Shown here: positions 1 through 6,019 of the stretch, one piece after another | Numbering within the stretch: position 1 is the first letter of the stretch | Layout: every line of letters begins with the position of its first letter | From: B2-G16 sp964528085 | Lineage (GTDB): Bacteria; Bipolaricaulota; Bipolaricaulia; UBA7950; UBA9294 | Length of the DNA: 12,463 nucleotides | Assembly (NCBI GenBank): GCA_964528085.1 | Contig: CAZGRE010000039.1 | Coordinates: forward strand, 1 to 12,463 | Direction of reading: 5' to 3' | Position numbers and translations under genes: made by a program | The notes under the pieces: generated by a model | Seen by the model: the letters and a program-made list of their open reading frames with translations, nothing else | Told to the model about the DNA's origin: nothing | Databases searched by the model: none

Positions 1-192
1 CGTCGGAAGCCCGTCGGATGCGGCTCCTCTTTCTTCGGTTGGAATCTCAATCTTTGGACCTTTTAAGCGGTTGTAAGATGCGTAAATAGGGGGCCGGAAG
101 AGTAGTGGGCAGTCACTATAGTGTTTAATCACGATTATATGCCTCTTGAATTTTAACTATCGTTGACATACACTAGTTTTGGTGATCCCGTG
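1..192. other. AT-rich upstream region with two adjacent dyads
   Basis: I see no gene here. The region is visibly more AT-rich than the coding sequence that follows, mainly from about 60 to 190. It holds a perfect 10-bp palindrome, CACTATAGTG, at 114-123, followed two bases later by TAATC-AC-GATTA at 126-137. Two copies of CGTCGGA lie at 1-7 and 12-18. The dyads lie just before the only plausible promoter of the ATPase gene, so they could be operator half-sites, but nothing ties them to a named regulator. The far left may be the tail of an upstream intergenic region. Confidence 0.5.
146..174 (+). promoter_or_regulatory. weak sigma70-like promoter candidate for the ATPase gene
   Basis: TTGAAT at 146-151 and TACACT at 169-174 are separated by 17 bases. 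Each matches the sigma70 consensus at four of six positions. Transcription would start near 181, right at the GGTGAT ribosome-binding sequence and 12 bases before the ATG at 193. This fits the ATG start and argues against the TTG at 163, which would fall inside the promoter. The match is modest. Confidence 0.3.
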
Positions 193-1359
193 ATGAAGGG
201 GAAGGATCCGGCGTTCAAGGTGGGCGGGCGCATCGAAGCTCCGTACTTCGTTGATCGGGAGGAGGAGCTTGTGCGGCTCAGCTACGACGTGCGTACCCTC
301 TCTCAGAGCAACGTTATTATCGCTCCGCGGCGGTTCGGGAAGACCGCGCTGTTGCGTGCGGTGGAATCGCAGGTCGGAGGGGAGCTCCTCGTCTCTTATC
401 TGAGCTGCCTGGGGATGGTGAGCCCGGCGGAGTTTCACGATCGGATCGTCGAGGGGGTGCTGCGGGCGTTCGCTGCCCGCCACGGGAGGGGGAGGCGGCT
501 CCTTGCCACATGGCGGGATCTGCTCAAGAAGCCGGTCCTGGGGATGCGCGATGCGCTCGCCGAGATCGGCGGGAGCATCGAAGGGGTGGGGACGATCAGG
601 CTGAAGTTCCGCACCCGCGAGGTGGATCCGCAGGGGCTCATGGAGGCGGCGCTCACGTTCCCGGAGGGGCTGGCCGAGGAGGAGGATGAGCGGGTCCTCG
701 TGATCCTCGACGAGTTTCAGGCTCTCGTCGGTCTGGGGGAGCGGGTCTTCTCGCTGTTCAAGGAGGCGATGGAATCCCAGAAGCGGGTCGTCTACCTGTT
801 CAGCGGGAGCAGCCTCCGCCTGTTGAACGAGGTCTTCGGCCGGGAGGGGAAGAGCCCGCTCTATCAGATGGTCGGGAGGGTCTTCCTCGGCGAGATTGAA
901 CCCCGCTTCGTACATCGGTTCTACCGCGAGCGGTTGCGCGAGGTCCACGGAGTGGAGATTTCTGATGCCGCCCTGGTGCGGGTGACGGGGTACGTCGGCG
1001 GGATCCCATACTACTTTCAGAAGCTCGGGGTTGGGTTGGAGCGCGAGATCGCAATTAAAGGGAGGCGGCGGGTCGCTGCCCCCGACGTCGACCGCGCGTT
1101 TTCCCAGCTTCTCGATGAGCTCGCAGGCGACTTTCAAGAACGGTGGGAGGCGAGGTTCAGCGATCAACAGCGATCGATCCTGAAGGTTCTAGCGGAGGGA
1201 CCGATGAGCGTGACCGAGGCGGCGCGCGCCCTGGGGGTCGCCCCTTCGAATATCTCGTACAACTTGAGTCGGCTCACCGAGGCGATGATCCTCACCAAGG
1301 AGGAGCGGCGCTACCGGATCACCGACCGCGTGTTCGCGTCGTGGCTCAGAAGGCTTTGA
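193..1359 (+). CDS. archaeal-type AAA ATPase with C-terminal winged helix
   Basis: A predicted 388-residue P-loop ATPase of the archaeal ATPase group, whose members mostly have no assigned role. The Walker A motif is APRRFGKT at residues 44-51; its first position is Ala instead of the usual Gly, which this group often shows. Walker B is VLVILDEF at 168-175, with the Asp-Glu pair at 173-174. FSGSS further on is a likely sensor-1 strand. About the last 75 residues look like a winged helix: SVTEAARALGVAPSNISYNL, then a wing and RYRITDRVFASWL, a typical ending for this group. I chose the ATG at 193 because GGTGAT lies six bases upstream. An in-frame TTG at 163 adds ten residues but overlaps the probable promoter. 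No signal peptide or membrane segment is visible, so it should be cytosolic. It is a single gene with no partner on its strand. It may sense a ligand or bind DNA; substrate and role are unknown. Confidence 0.85.
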   Translation: MKGKDPAFKVGGRIEAPYFVDREEELVRLSYDVRTLSQSNVIIAPRRFGKTALLRAVESQVGGELLVSYLSCLGMVSPAEFHDRIVEGVLRAFAARHGRGRRLLATWRDLLKKPVLGMRDALAEIGGSIEGVGTIRLKFRTREVDPQGLMEAALTFPEGLAEEEDERVLVILDEFQALVGLGERVFSLFKEAMESQKRVVYLFSGSSLRLLNEVFGREGKSPLYQMVGRVFLGEIEPRFVHRFYRERLREVHGVEISDAALVRVTGYVGGIPYYFQKLGVGLEREIAIKGRRRVAAPDVDRAFSQLLDELAGDFQERWEARFSDQQRSILKVLAEGPMSVTEAARALGVAPSNISYNLSRLTEAMILTKEERRYRITDRVFASWLRRL

Positions 1360-1405
1360 GCCCGCATCTTGCGTTTGCGATTTTCGATGGGATGTTCTCC
1401 GAAGG

Positions 1406-1615
1406 CTACTCGGTGAACCCGAGGAAATATCCGTTTGGATCCCGGATTCCGAGCTCGAGCGAGCCGTAGTCCATGACCTCCGGCCCCCAGGCGAACTTAA
1501 CCTTGCCGCGGAGCTCGTCTGCGAGGGGACGTCACGGCAGCGGATGTAGAGCGTCCCGCTCAGGATCGCTTCGGCCGGATCGTCAATCGGGCAGGTGCAG
1601 CGGAGAAGCCCGGCC
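1406..1615 (-). pseudogene. decayed VOC/glyoxalase-family gene remnant
   Basis: Reading the minus strand back from the TAG at 1406-1408 gives a segment with WGPEVMDYGSLELGIRDPNG, then YFLGFTE. This is the characteristic C-terminal end of VOC (glyoxalase/bleomycin-resistance/dioxygenase) domains, including the metal-binding Glu region and the RDPNGY turn. The same frame meets a stop a few codons upstream. Shifting by one base at the G run at 1525-1528 restores DDPAEAILSGTLYIRCRDV, the preceding strand and helix of the domain. A third frame may carry still earlier residues (GEGPGF) near 1610-1640. No start codon or first VOC half-domain can be found before the AT-rich region. At most about 70 of roughly 120 residues remain, in two or more frames, so this is a broken gene and not a sequencing slip alone. 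It lies tail to tail with the ATPase gene. Confidence 0.72.
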
Positions 1616-1656
1616 CTTCCCCGATGCCGGGTACGGTGTGGAAGCGGGCCTTTCGA

Positions 1657-1680
1657 AAAATGTAAGCTGGGATACATTTT
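1657..1680. promoter_or_regulatory. operator-like perfect inverted repeat, AAAATGTA-N8-TACATTTT
   Basis: The 8-bp arms at 1657-1664 and 1673-1680 are exact reverse complements around an 8-base spacer. The dyad is centred 73 bases before the ATG of the membrane-anchored protein gene, in an abrupt AT-rich patch. There is no T run that would make it a good terminator. The core TGTA-N8-TACA has the size and symmetry of a dimeric regulator site, although it matches neither the CRP (TGTGA-N6-TCACA) nor the FNR (TTGAT-N4-ATCAA) consensus. TACATT at 1673-1678, inside the right arm, could act as a weak -10 element, so binding there would block transcription. Confidence 0.45.
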
Positions 1681-1705
1681 ACGACTTAAAGATCTTGTAG
1701 TCTTA

Positions 1706-1721
1706 TTATGCCATAAGGCAT
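1706..1721 (+). promoter_or_regulatory. small nested dyads in the 5' leader of the 1742 gene
   Basis: TTATG-C-CATAA at 1706-1716 overlaps ATGCC-ATAA-GGCAT at 1708-1721, and both are perfect inverted repeats. TATTAT at 1704-1709 resembles a -10 element, but no convincing -35 box sits at the right distance. The dyads end 20 bases before the ATG and just ahead of the purine-rich ribosome-binding stretch AAGGAAGGTG (1727-1736). They may be a hairpin in the leader, an operator, or chance in AT-rich DNA. Confidence 0.25.
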
Positions 1722-1741
1722 CCATTAAGGAAGGTGAAACG

Positions 1742-3247
1742 ATGACCAAGAAAAAGCTGACGATCGTAAGCGTAGTCCTGGGATTGGGCGTGGCCCTCGG
1801 CCTTGCCCTCTTCCTCGTGGGGAATTCCCCCCGGATCATCGGACGGAACCCGGACTTTAATCCGACGGCCGCGGAAGAGGAGGGGTACTGGTACTCCCGG
1901 TATAACCTGGGGAATCTCGTGATGCGCTCCGGGCTTGGGAGCACGTTTATGCCCGCCGAAGGGATGGTGATGGGGATGGTGGGGATGGCCGATGCCGACC
2001 CGAACGACGGGGATACGGCCATGCCGCCGCAGAACGCGGCCCTGCTCCACTCGGTGTACGCCAGCGGGGATCCTCACTACATCACGAATCTCGATGTGGA
2101 TGATTTTGGCACCCAACGATGGGATCCGGACACGTTCGATGAGACGGTGACCGCCCGCGCCATGGGTTGGACGATCATGAAGGAGGTCGAGTGGGCCAAG
2201 CAGTTCCACGTCGACGACCACTTCGGTGTCCCGACCGATGGCTTCGGGGCGCAATGGCGATTCGTCGGCCTGGTGCTCGCCGCCGAGGCGAAGATGCAGG
2301 CGCAGTATGCCATCGACAACATGATGGACCAGGACGGCCTGTTCGTCGACAGCAACGGCGCGCTCGATCGGAAGGCGCAATGGGTCCTCCTCGAGGCGTT
2401 CACCGACCTTGGGGAGCTCCTCAGAGCCGATGCCGTCCCTCACTCGGCGAGCAACCGGTATCGGGATCCGGATGCCGGAGCGATGTTCATGGTGAAGGCC
2501 ACCTCCCTGTTCGACGCCCTGGCGGATCGCCGGCCATCCGACGGCGAGGAGCTGTCTTTGGCGATCCAGGCGCTCGTCTGGTACGCGACCTACGCCGATG
2601 ACCTCCCCCGCCAGAACGCCGCCCTCTCCCGCGTGCTGAACTTCGGCGATGAGCTGATCTCCCTCGCTGGCGGAGACGCCACCCAGCGGGCGTTCAGGAT
2701 CCGCGGGCTGATCGAGGCCTATCGGGTGAGCGATCACGAGCGGTTCCTGACGGCGGCCGCCCGGGAGTTCCGGGGGTTGAGCGCCGAATACAGCCCCTAC
2801 ACCGGGATCTTCGAGGACCAGTCGACCTACCGGATCGACGACGTCGCGGCGATCATGGGGGCAATCAATTCCCTCAGGCTGTTCGCCGGGGACGCGGTCG
2901 ACCAAGGAATGGTGGAATCGATGTTCGCCGGCTTCTTCGAGAGCGCGGTGAACCTGAGCGGCATGCAGCAGTCGGTTCCGCCGAAGGACGTCGCCAAGGG
3001 GACGTTCGAGCAGCGGCATCCGGACATCTACTACGGCTATCTCGGGATCCCCTATCCGCCGATGGCCGGCGGAGAGCACGGAATCGCGCCGGTGTTCGCG
3101 AGTGAGGTCCGGTTCGATGGGTCGAAGTGGACCGTGACCGACGGAAGGTTCGACTCCGCCGGCGCGATGCACGCCTCGAACGAGTTCATCTGGTTCCACA
3201 ACGACGAGGTCAACGGGTTCCCGCAGCCCCCGATAAAGTGCGGATAG
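1742..3247 (+). CDS. membrane-anchored helical protein of unknown function
   Basis: A 501-residue protein I do not recognise as a named family. It begins with KKK and a hydrophobic stretch at about residues 7-27 with no clear AxA cleavage site. It is therefore probably a signal anchor holding a large domain outside the cytoplasm. Residues 61-94 contain seven methionines in 34 positions (MPAEGMVMGMVGM within), followed by an acidic DADPNDGD segment. The middle, about 150-430, is made of regular amphipathic helices, including WVLLEAFTDLGELL, QALVWYATYADDL and FRIRGLIEAYRVSD. This recalls alpha/alpha-toroid or repeat folds such as those of thioredoxin-linked or glycan-processing proteins, but no catalytic motif is evident. 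The only cysteine is the penultimate residue, Cys500. The ATG at 1742 follows AAGGAAGGTG. Longer in-frame reading upstream (from 1595) crosses the AT-rich control region and is not coding-like. Confidence 0.85.
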   Translation: MTKKKLTIVSVVLGLGVALGLALFLVGNSPRIIGRNPDFNPTAAEEEGYWYSRYNLGNLVMRSGLGSTFMPAEGMVMGMVGMADADPNDGDTAMPPQNAALLHSVYASGDPHYITNLDVDDFGTQRWDPDTFDETVTARAMGWTIMKEVEWAKQFHVDDHFGVPTDGFGAQWRFVGLVLAAEAKMQAQYAIDNMMDQDGLFVDSNGALDRKAQWVLLEAFTDLGELLRADAVPHSASNRYRDPDAGAMFMVKATSLFDALADRRPSDGEELSLAIQALVWYATYADDLPRQNAALSRVLNFGDELISLAGGDATQRAFRIRGLIEAYRVSDHERFLTAAAREFRGLSAEYSPYTGIFEDQSTYRIDDVAAIMGAINSLRLFAGDAVDQGMVESMFAGFFESAVNLSGMQQSVPPKDVAKGTFEQRHPDIYYGYLGIPYPPMAGGEHGIAPVFASEVRFDGSKWTVTDGRFDSAGAMHASNEFIWFHNDEVNGFPQPPIKCG

Positions 3248-3263
3248 CCTTCGACACATCCGG

Positions 3264-3296
3264 TGCGGTGGGCGACCCTCGCGGCCGCCCACCGCA
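3264..3296. terminator. strong stem-loop between convergent genes
   Basis: TGCGGTGGGCG at 3264-3274 pairs perfectly with CGCCCACCGCA at 3286-3296, giving an 11-bp GC-rich stem with an 11-base loop. It fills the gap between the TAG at 3245-3247 (plus strand) and the TGA at 3297-3299 (minus strand). It could therefore end transcription from both directions. There is no T run on either side, so it is not a textbook intrinsic terminator. It may instead act as a pause, mRNA-end stabiliser or Rho-assisted end. Confidence 0.6.
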
Positions 3297-3983
3297 TCAT
3301 TCCGCGAGGAGCTTCAGCCTTTCCGGATCGGTGATCACGAGCTTCCCCAGCCTCCTGGCGATGATCCCCTCGCGGCTCAGCTTATTCATCTCGGCCGTCG
3401 TCGTCTCCCGCGTCGCTCCGATCAGCTCGGCGAGCTCGCGGTGGGTGATTCTGACCCGGATCTGGATCCCATCATCGAGACCGCGTCCGTATTTGTCGGC
3501 GAGGTCGAGGAGCGTGCGGGCGAGGCGGGTGGGGACGTCGAGGAACAGGAGATCGGCCAGGCGGTTCTCCAGCTCCTGGCGGCGTAGGCCGATCAGCTTG
3601 GCGATCCGCAGCGCGATCTGGGGATGAGCCTCAGCGAACCGGACGAACCTCTCCCGCTCCACCCAGCACAGCCAGACGTCGTCGAGGGCGGTCGCCTCCA
3701 GCCGGCGCACGTCCTCTCCCATCGCCGCCATCTCGCCGAACGGCTCCCCCGGTTCGCAGACCCGGATCGTCGCCTTCTTCCCGCTTCTGTCCCGGTGGGA
3801 GAGCTTCACCCTCCCCTTCTTGACGAAATAGACCGCATCGCTCGGATCTCCGGGGAGATAGATCGTCTCGCCGCGCTTGTACTTCGTGTCCTTAACCGTG
3901 CGGTTGAACGCCTCCATCTCCTCCGGCTCCATTGCGGCGAGGAGGTTGAACCGGGCCAGATACCACAGTCTTTCTCCGTCCAT
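3297..3983 (-). CDS. Crp/Fnr-family transcriptional regulator
   Basis: A 228-residue protein with the standard family layout. An N-terminal cyclic-nucleotide-binding-like beta roll spans about residues 20-115 (YKRGETIYLPGDPSDAVYFV; PGEPFGEM). A long dimer helix follows at about 118-145, and a helix-turn-helix at 179-208. Arg192-Glu193 sit where CRP uses Arg180-Glu181 for DNA contact, but the position of CRP Arg185 is Ala197. The Arg-Ser pair that holds cAMP phosphate is not conserved after FGEM, so cAMP is unlikely. Fnr-type N-terminal cysteines are missing, so a [4Fe-4S] sensor is unlikely too; only two cysteines occur, in VCEPGE and LCWVE. It is the last gene of the minus-strand train, 14 bases after the MerA-like gene with GAGGGTGAT upstream. 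It probably regulates redox or metal defence, perhaps including its own operon; the signal is unknown. Confidence 0.93.
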   Translation of the reverse strand: MDGERLWYLARFNLLAAMEPEEMEAFNRTVKDTKYKRGETIYLPGDPSDAVYFVKKGRVKLSHRDRSGKKATIRVCEPGEPFGEMAAMGEDVRRLEATALDDVWLCWVERERFVRFAEAHPQIALRIAKLIGLRRQELENRLADLLFLDVPTRLARTLLDLADKYGRGLDDGIQIRVRITHRELAELIGATRETTTAEMNKLSREGIIARRLGKLVITDPERLKLLAE

Positions 3984-3997
3984 TTTCTACATCACCC

Positions 3998-5401
3998 TCA
4001 CTCCACGCAGCAGCTCATCGCGGTGATGTCGCGGCGGAAGGACTGGGCGGCGAGCTTGATCCCTTCGGATAGGGTCGGGAAGACGTGGACGGTGTCGATC
4101 AGCTCGTCGATCGTCATCTTGTTTTTCACCGCCAGTACCGCTTCGTGGATCATCTCGGCGGCGAGCGGGGCGAGGATGTGCACCCCGATGATGGCGAGTG
4201 TCTTCGGATCGATCGTTATCTTGATCAGGCCGCGCGTGTCGTTGATCGCCCGCGCCTTTGGGACGTAGCGCATCTCCACCGTACGACAGCTGCACAGCTG
4301 GTGTTCGCGCGCGTAGGCCTCCTCGGTCATTCCAACGCTTGCCACCTGTGGCGAGGTGAACACGGCATGGGGGATGGCGGAGTGATCGATCGCTTCGTTT
4401 GCGTCGGTGAGGGCGTTCAGAGCTGCGATGTGCCCCTCCTTGGCCGCGACCGTCTCCAGGTGTGGAGGGCCGGTCGCGTCCCCGGCGGCGAAGACGTGAG
4501 CAGTACTCGTCTGCAGGTGGTCATCGACCGCGACATCGCCGTTTCCCTTAATCTCGACCCCGGCCCGGACAAGGTCGAGCGATCCGGTGTTCGCCCGCAC
4601 CCCGACCCCGATCAGGATCTCCGCCGCGGTGAGGGTGGTTTCCTCCCCGTCGATCACCGCTTCCATCGTTTTCATCTCCCCGTCCTTGCGGAGGGATCTC
4701 ACCTCGACCCTGGTGTGAATGGTGATGCCTTCCTCGGTCAGGTAATTAGCGAGGGCGGTTGCAATCTCCGGTTCTTCCCGCGAGAGGATCCGCTCACCGT
4801 GGGTGAGGACGGTGACCTTGCTTCCGAATCGGGCGAACATCTGGGAGAACTCGAGACCGAGCGGGCCGGCGCCGATGACGATCAGGCTCTCCGGGAGGCG
4901 CTCTAGGGCCAGGGCCTCCCGGTTTGTCAGGTAGCCGACGTCATCGAGCCCGGGAAACGGGGGGATCAGCGGGGAGGCGCCAGTGGCGATCAGGAACCGC
5001 TCCCCTTCGATCCGCTTCCTATCGACCTCGATTTCATGCGGTGAGACGAACCTTCCCTCTCCTGGGAAGAAATCCACGTTTAGCATCCCGGCGAGGACGG
5101 TTCGGTAATTCGTCTCCCTCATCCGATCGATCAGCCCGTCCTTCTCCGCGATCGCCCGCGAGAAATCGAAGCTGGGGGAAAAGGCCGCTATCGCCTCGAA
5201 CCGGGGACGACGGGTGGCGTCGAGGCTCTCCGCTACCGCGAGGAGGTGCTTCGTTGGGACGCACCCGACGTTGACGCACGTTCCACCGAGCGGGAGGCCG
5301 GTGTTGACCATCGCCGTCTGCGCTCCGAGTTCGTCGGCTACCGTCGCCGCGGCGAACCCGGCCGCCCCGCCCCCGAGAATGACGAAGTCGTAGCGGTTCA
5401 C
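3998..5401 (-). CDS. merA: mercuric reductase-like flavoprotein (MerA core, no HMA domain)
   Basis: A 467-residue FAD/NAD(P)-dependent disulfide reductase. Known MerA enzymes reduce Hg(II) to Hg(0) with NADPH in the cytosol. Visible features are the FAD site GGGAAG at 10-15, the redox-active pair in CVNVGC (Cys42, Cys47), a second nucleotide site VIGAGPLGLEF, and AAGDATG near the second FAD contact. The C-terminal tail ends CCVE with the vicinal pair Cys464-Cys465, the diagnostic MerA feature that hands mercury to the active site. Lipoamide dehydrogenases have a catalytic His in HPTLSE. Here the sequence is FPTLSE (Phe441), which also favours MerA. The N-terminal heavy-metal domain found in many MerA proteins is missing. 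It starts at GTG one base after the ferritin-like gene stop, with AGGAGGAG upstream. No merR, merT or merP accompanies it, so a wider thiol/metal reductase role remains possible. Confidence 0.85.
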   Translation of the reverse strand: MNRYDFVILGGGAAGFAAATVADELGAQTAMVNTGLPLGGTCVNVGCVPTKHLLAVAESLDATRRPRFEAIAAFSPSFDFSRAIAEKDGLIDRMRETNYRTVLAGMLNVDFFPGEGRFVSPHEIEVDRKRIEGERFLIATGASPLIPPFPGLDDVGYLTNREALALERLPESLIVIGAGPLGLEFSQMFARFGSKVTVLTHGERILSREEPEIATALANYLTEEGITIHTRVEVRSLRKDGEMKTMEAVIDGEETTLTAAEILIGVGVRANTGSLDLVRAGVEIKGNGDVAVDDHLQTSTAHVFAAGDATGPPHLETVAAKEGHIAALNALTDANEAIDHSAIPHAVFTSPQVASVGMTEEAYAREHQLCSCRTVEMRYVPKARAINDTRGLIKITIDPKTLAIIGVHILAPLAAEMIHEAVLAVKNKMTIDELIDTVHVFPTLSEGIKLAAQSFRRDITAMSCCVE

Positions 5402-5402
5402 C

Positions 5403-5891
5403 TCAGTACTCCTCCTGCAGCCCGAACTCGGCCGATTCGACCCATTCGGCCGGCCGGTCGAAATACTCGGCGAGGCCGCTCACGAGGAGGTAGTGGCCGA
5501 GCTCCTGCTTGGCGAGGACCCCGAACAGTCCCCTTTCCTTCGGATCGGTCGCCACCGCGCCCTTCTCCTCGTAGAACTTCTTAGTCGCCTGTTCGATCTC
5601 CATCGCCTTGCGCAGGATATCGCGGAGGGAGGCATCGAAGGAGATCGTATCCTTCCCCTCCTTAACCGCCCCTTCGACCAGTCCCTTGACGTCGTTCAGA
5701 AGAGACGAAGAGCCGATCTTCCCCGACTTTCCCGCTTTCAACCTCCTCAGGGCCTCGGCGTGATGGCTCTCCTCCTCGGCCAGGAGATCGAGGATCCGCC
5801 TTCCGCTCGGATCGTTCGCCTTTCCCGCCGCGTCCGCGTAGTAGCTACGTGCCCGCTCCTCCAATCCGATTGCATCGTCGATGATCGTCAT
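5403..5891 (-). CDS. ferritin-like diiron protein (rubrerythrin-type, no rubredoxin domain)
   Basis: A 162-residue four-helix protein with two helix pairs, each bearing carboxylate and ExxH iron ligands. The first pair has Glu11 or Glu12 and the EEESHH cluster (E40xxH43 or E41xxH44). The second has MEIEQATKKFYEE and KQELGHY (ExxH). This is the rubrerythrin/ferritin-like fold, which binds a diiron site and usually reduces peroxide or handles iron. It lacks the C-terminal rubredoxin Cys4 site and has no cysteine at all, so it needs an outside electron donor or stores iron. The tail WVESAEFGLQEEY is acidic and aromatic, with no clear role. The ATG at 5891 follows GGGAGGAGGAAGG. Earlier in-frame reading to 6146 crosses a terminator-like hairpin and is not coding. 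Its start overlaps the stop of a 20-codon leader ORF, and its stop is one base from the MerA-like gene. Confidence 0.85.
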   Translation of the reverse strand: MTIIDDAIGLEERARSYYADAAGKANDPSGRRILDLLAEEESHHAEALRRLKAGKSGKIGSSSLLNDVKGLVEGAVKEGKDTISFDASLRDILRKAMEIEQATKKFYEEKGAVATDPKERGLFGVLAKQELGHYLLVSGLAEYFDRPAEWVESAEFGLQEEY

Positions 5892-5950
5892 GGTCCTTCC
5901 TCCTCCCGGTCGAACGGCAGAACTCCCCGCGATGGCCGTTGAAACGACAT
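5888..5950 (-). CDS. 20-residue leader ORF coupled to the ferritin-like gene
   Basis: ATG at 5948-5950 is preceded by AAGGAGGAGCG, one of the best ribosome-binding sites in the window. It opens a 20-codon frame, MSFQRPSRGVLPFDREEEGP. The TGA of this frame overlaps the ATG of the ferritin-like gene (ATGA). The ribosome-binding site of that gene, GGGAGGAGGAAGG, is read as codons REEEG in the leader. The placement right after a terminator-like hairpin suggests translational coupling or attenuation. No run of one amino acid points to a specific sensed molecule. It may equally be a spare start site without a functional peptide. Confidence 0.45.
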   Translation of the reverse strand: MSFQRPSRGVLPFDREEEGP

Positions 5951-5965
5951 CGCTCCTCCTTATGC

Positions 5966-5995
5966 AAAAGGCGCCCCGCATGTAGCGGGGCGCCC
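5966..5995 (-). terminator. intrinsic terminator or attenuator after desulforedoxin gene
   Basis: Read on the minus strand, GGCGCCCCGC (5994-5985) pairs perfectly with GCGGGGCGCC (5979-5970) around a 5-base loop. It is followed directly by TTTT (5969-5966). This 10-bp GC stem with a short T run lies 24 bases after the desulforedoxin stop codon. It should end, or partly end, the upstream ten-gene transcript. There is no room for a normal promoter between it and the leader ORF ATG at 5950, so the three following genes probably depend on readthrough. Confidence 0.8.
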
Positions 5996-6019
5996 GAGTT
6001 TCGTGTGGACCAGTTGGGA

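Noticed and set aside
1..18. Repeated CGTCGGA as part of a CRISPR or other repeat array
   Set aside because: Only two 7-base copies are present, with a 4-base gap. No further copies or spacers follow.
163..192. TTG at 163 as start of the ATPase, and TTGACA at 163-168 as a -35 box
   Set aside because: No -10 element lies at the right distance after TTGACA. The TTG start has no ribosome-binding site, while the ATG at 193 does.
1657..1680. Intrinsic terminator for the ATPase transcript
   Set aside because: The stem is AT-only at its base with no GC-rich core, and only TTTT inside the arm follows. An operator-like dyad fits better.
1595..1741. Longer N-terminus for the 1742 gene
   Set aside because: The extra 49 codons cross the decayed VOC relic and the AT-rich control region. 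The ATG at 1742 has AAGGAAGGTG ahead of it and begins a normal signal anchor.
1706..3292. A 528-codon open frame on the minus strand opposite the membrane-anchored protein gene
   Set aside because: It mirrors a GC-rich gene, is rich in Arg, His, Pro and Gly without fold motifs, and has no ribosome-binding site. The plus-strand frame has a clear anchor segment and a good start.
3998..5401. Dihydrolipoamide dehydrogenase
   Set aside because: The C-terminal CC pair and Phe441 in place of the catalytic His of the HPTLSE motif point to the MerA type.
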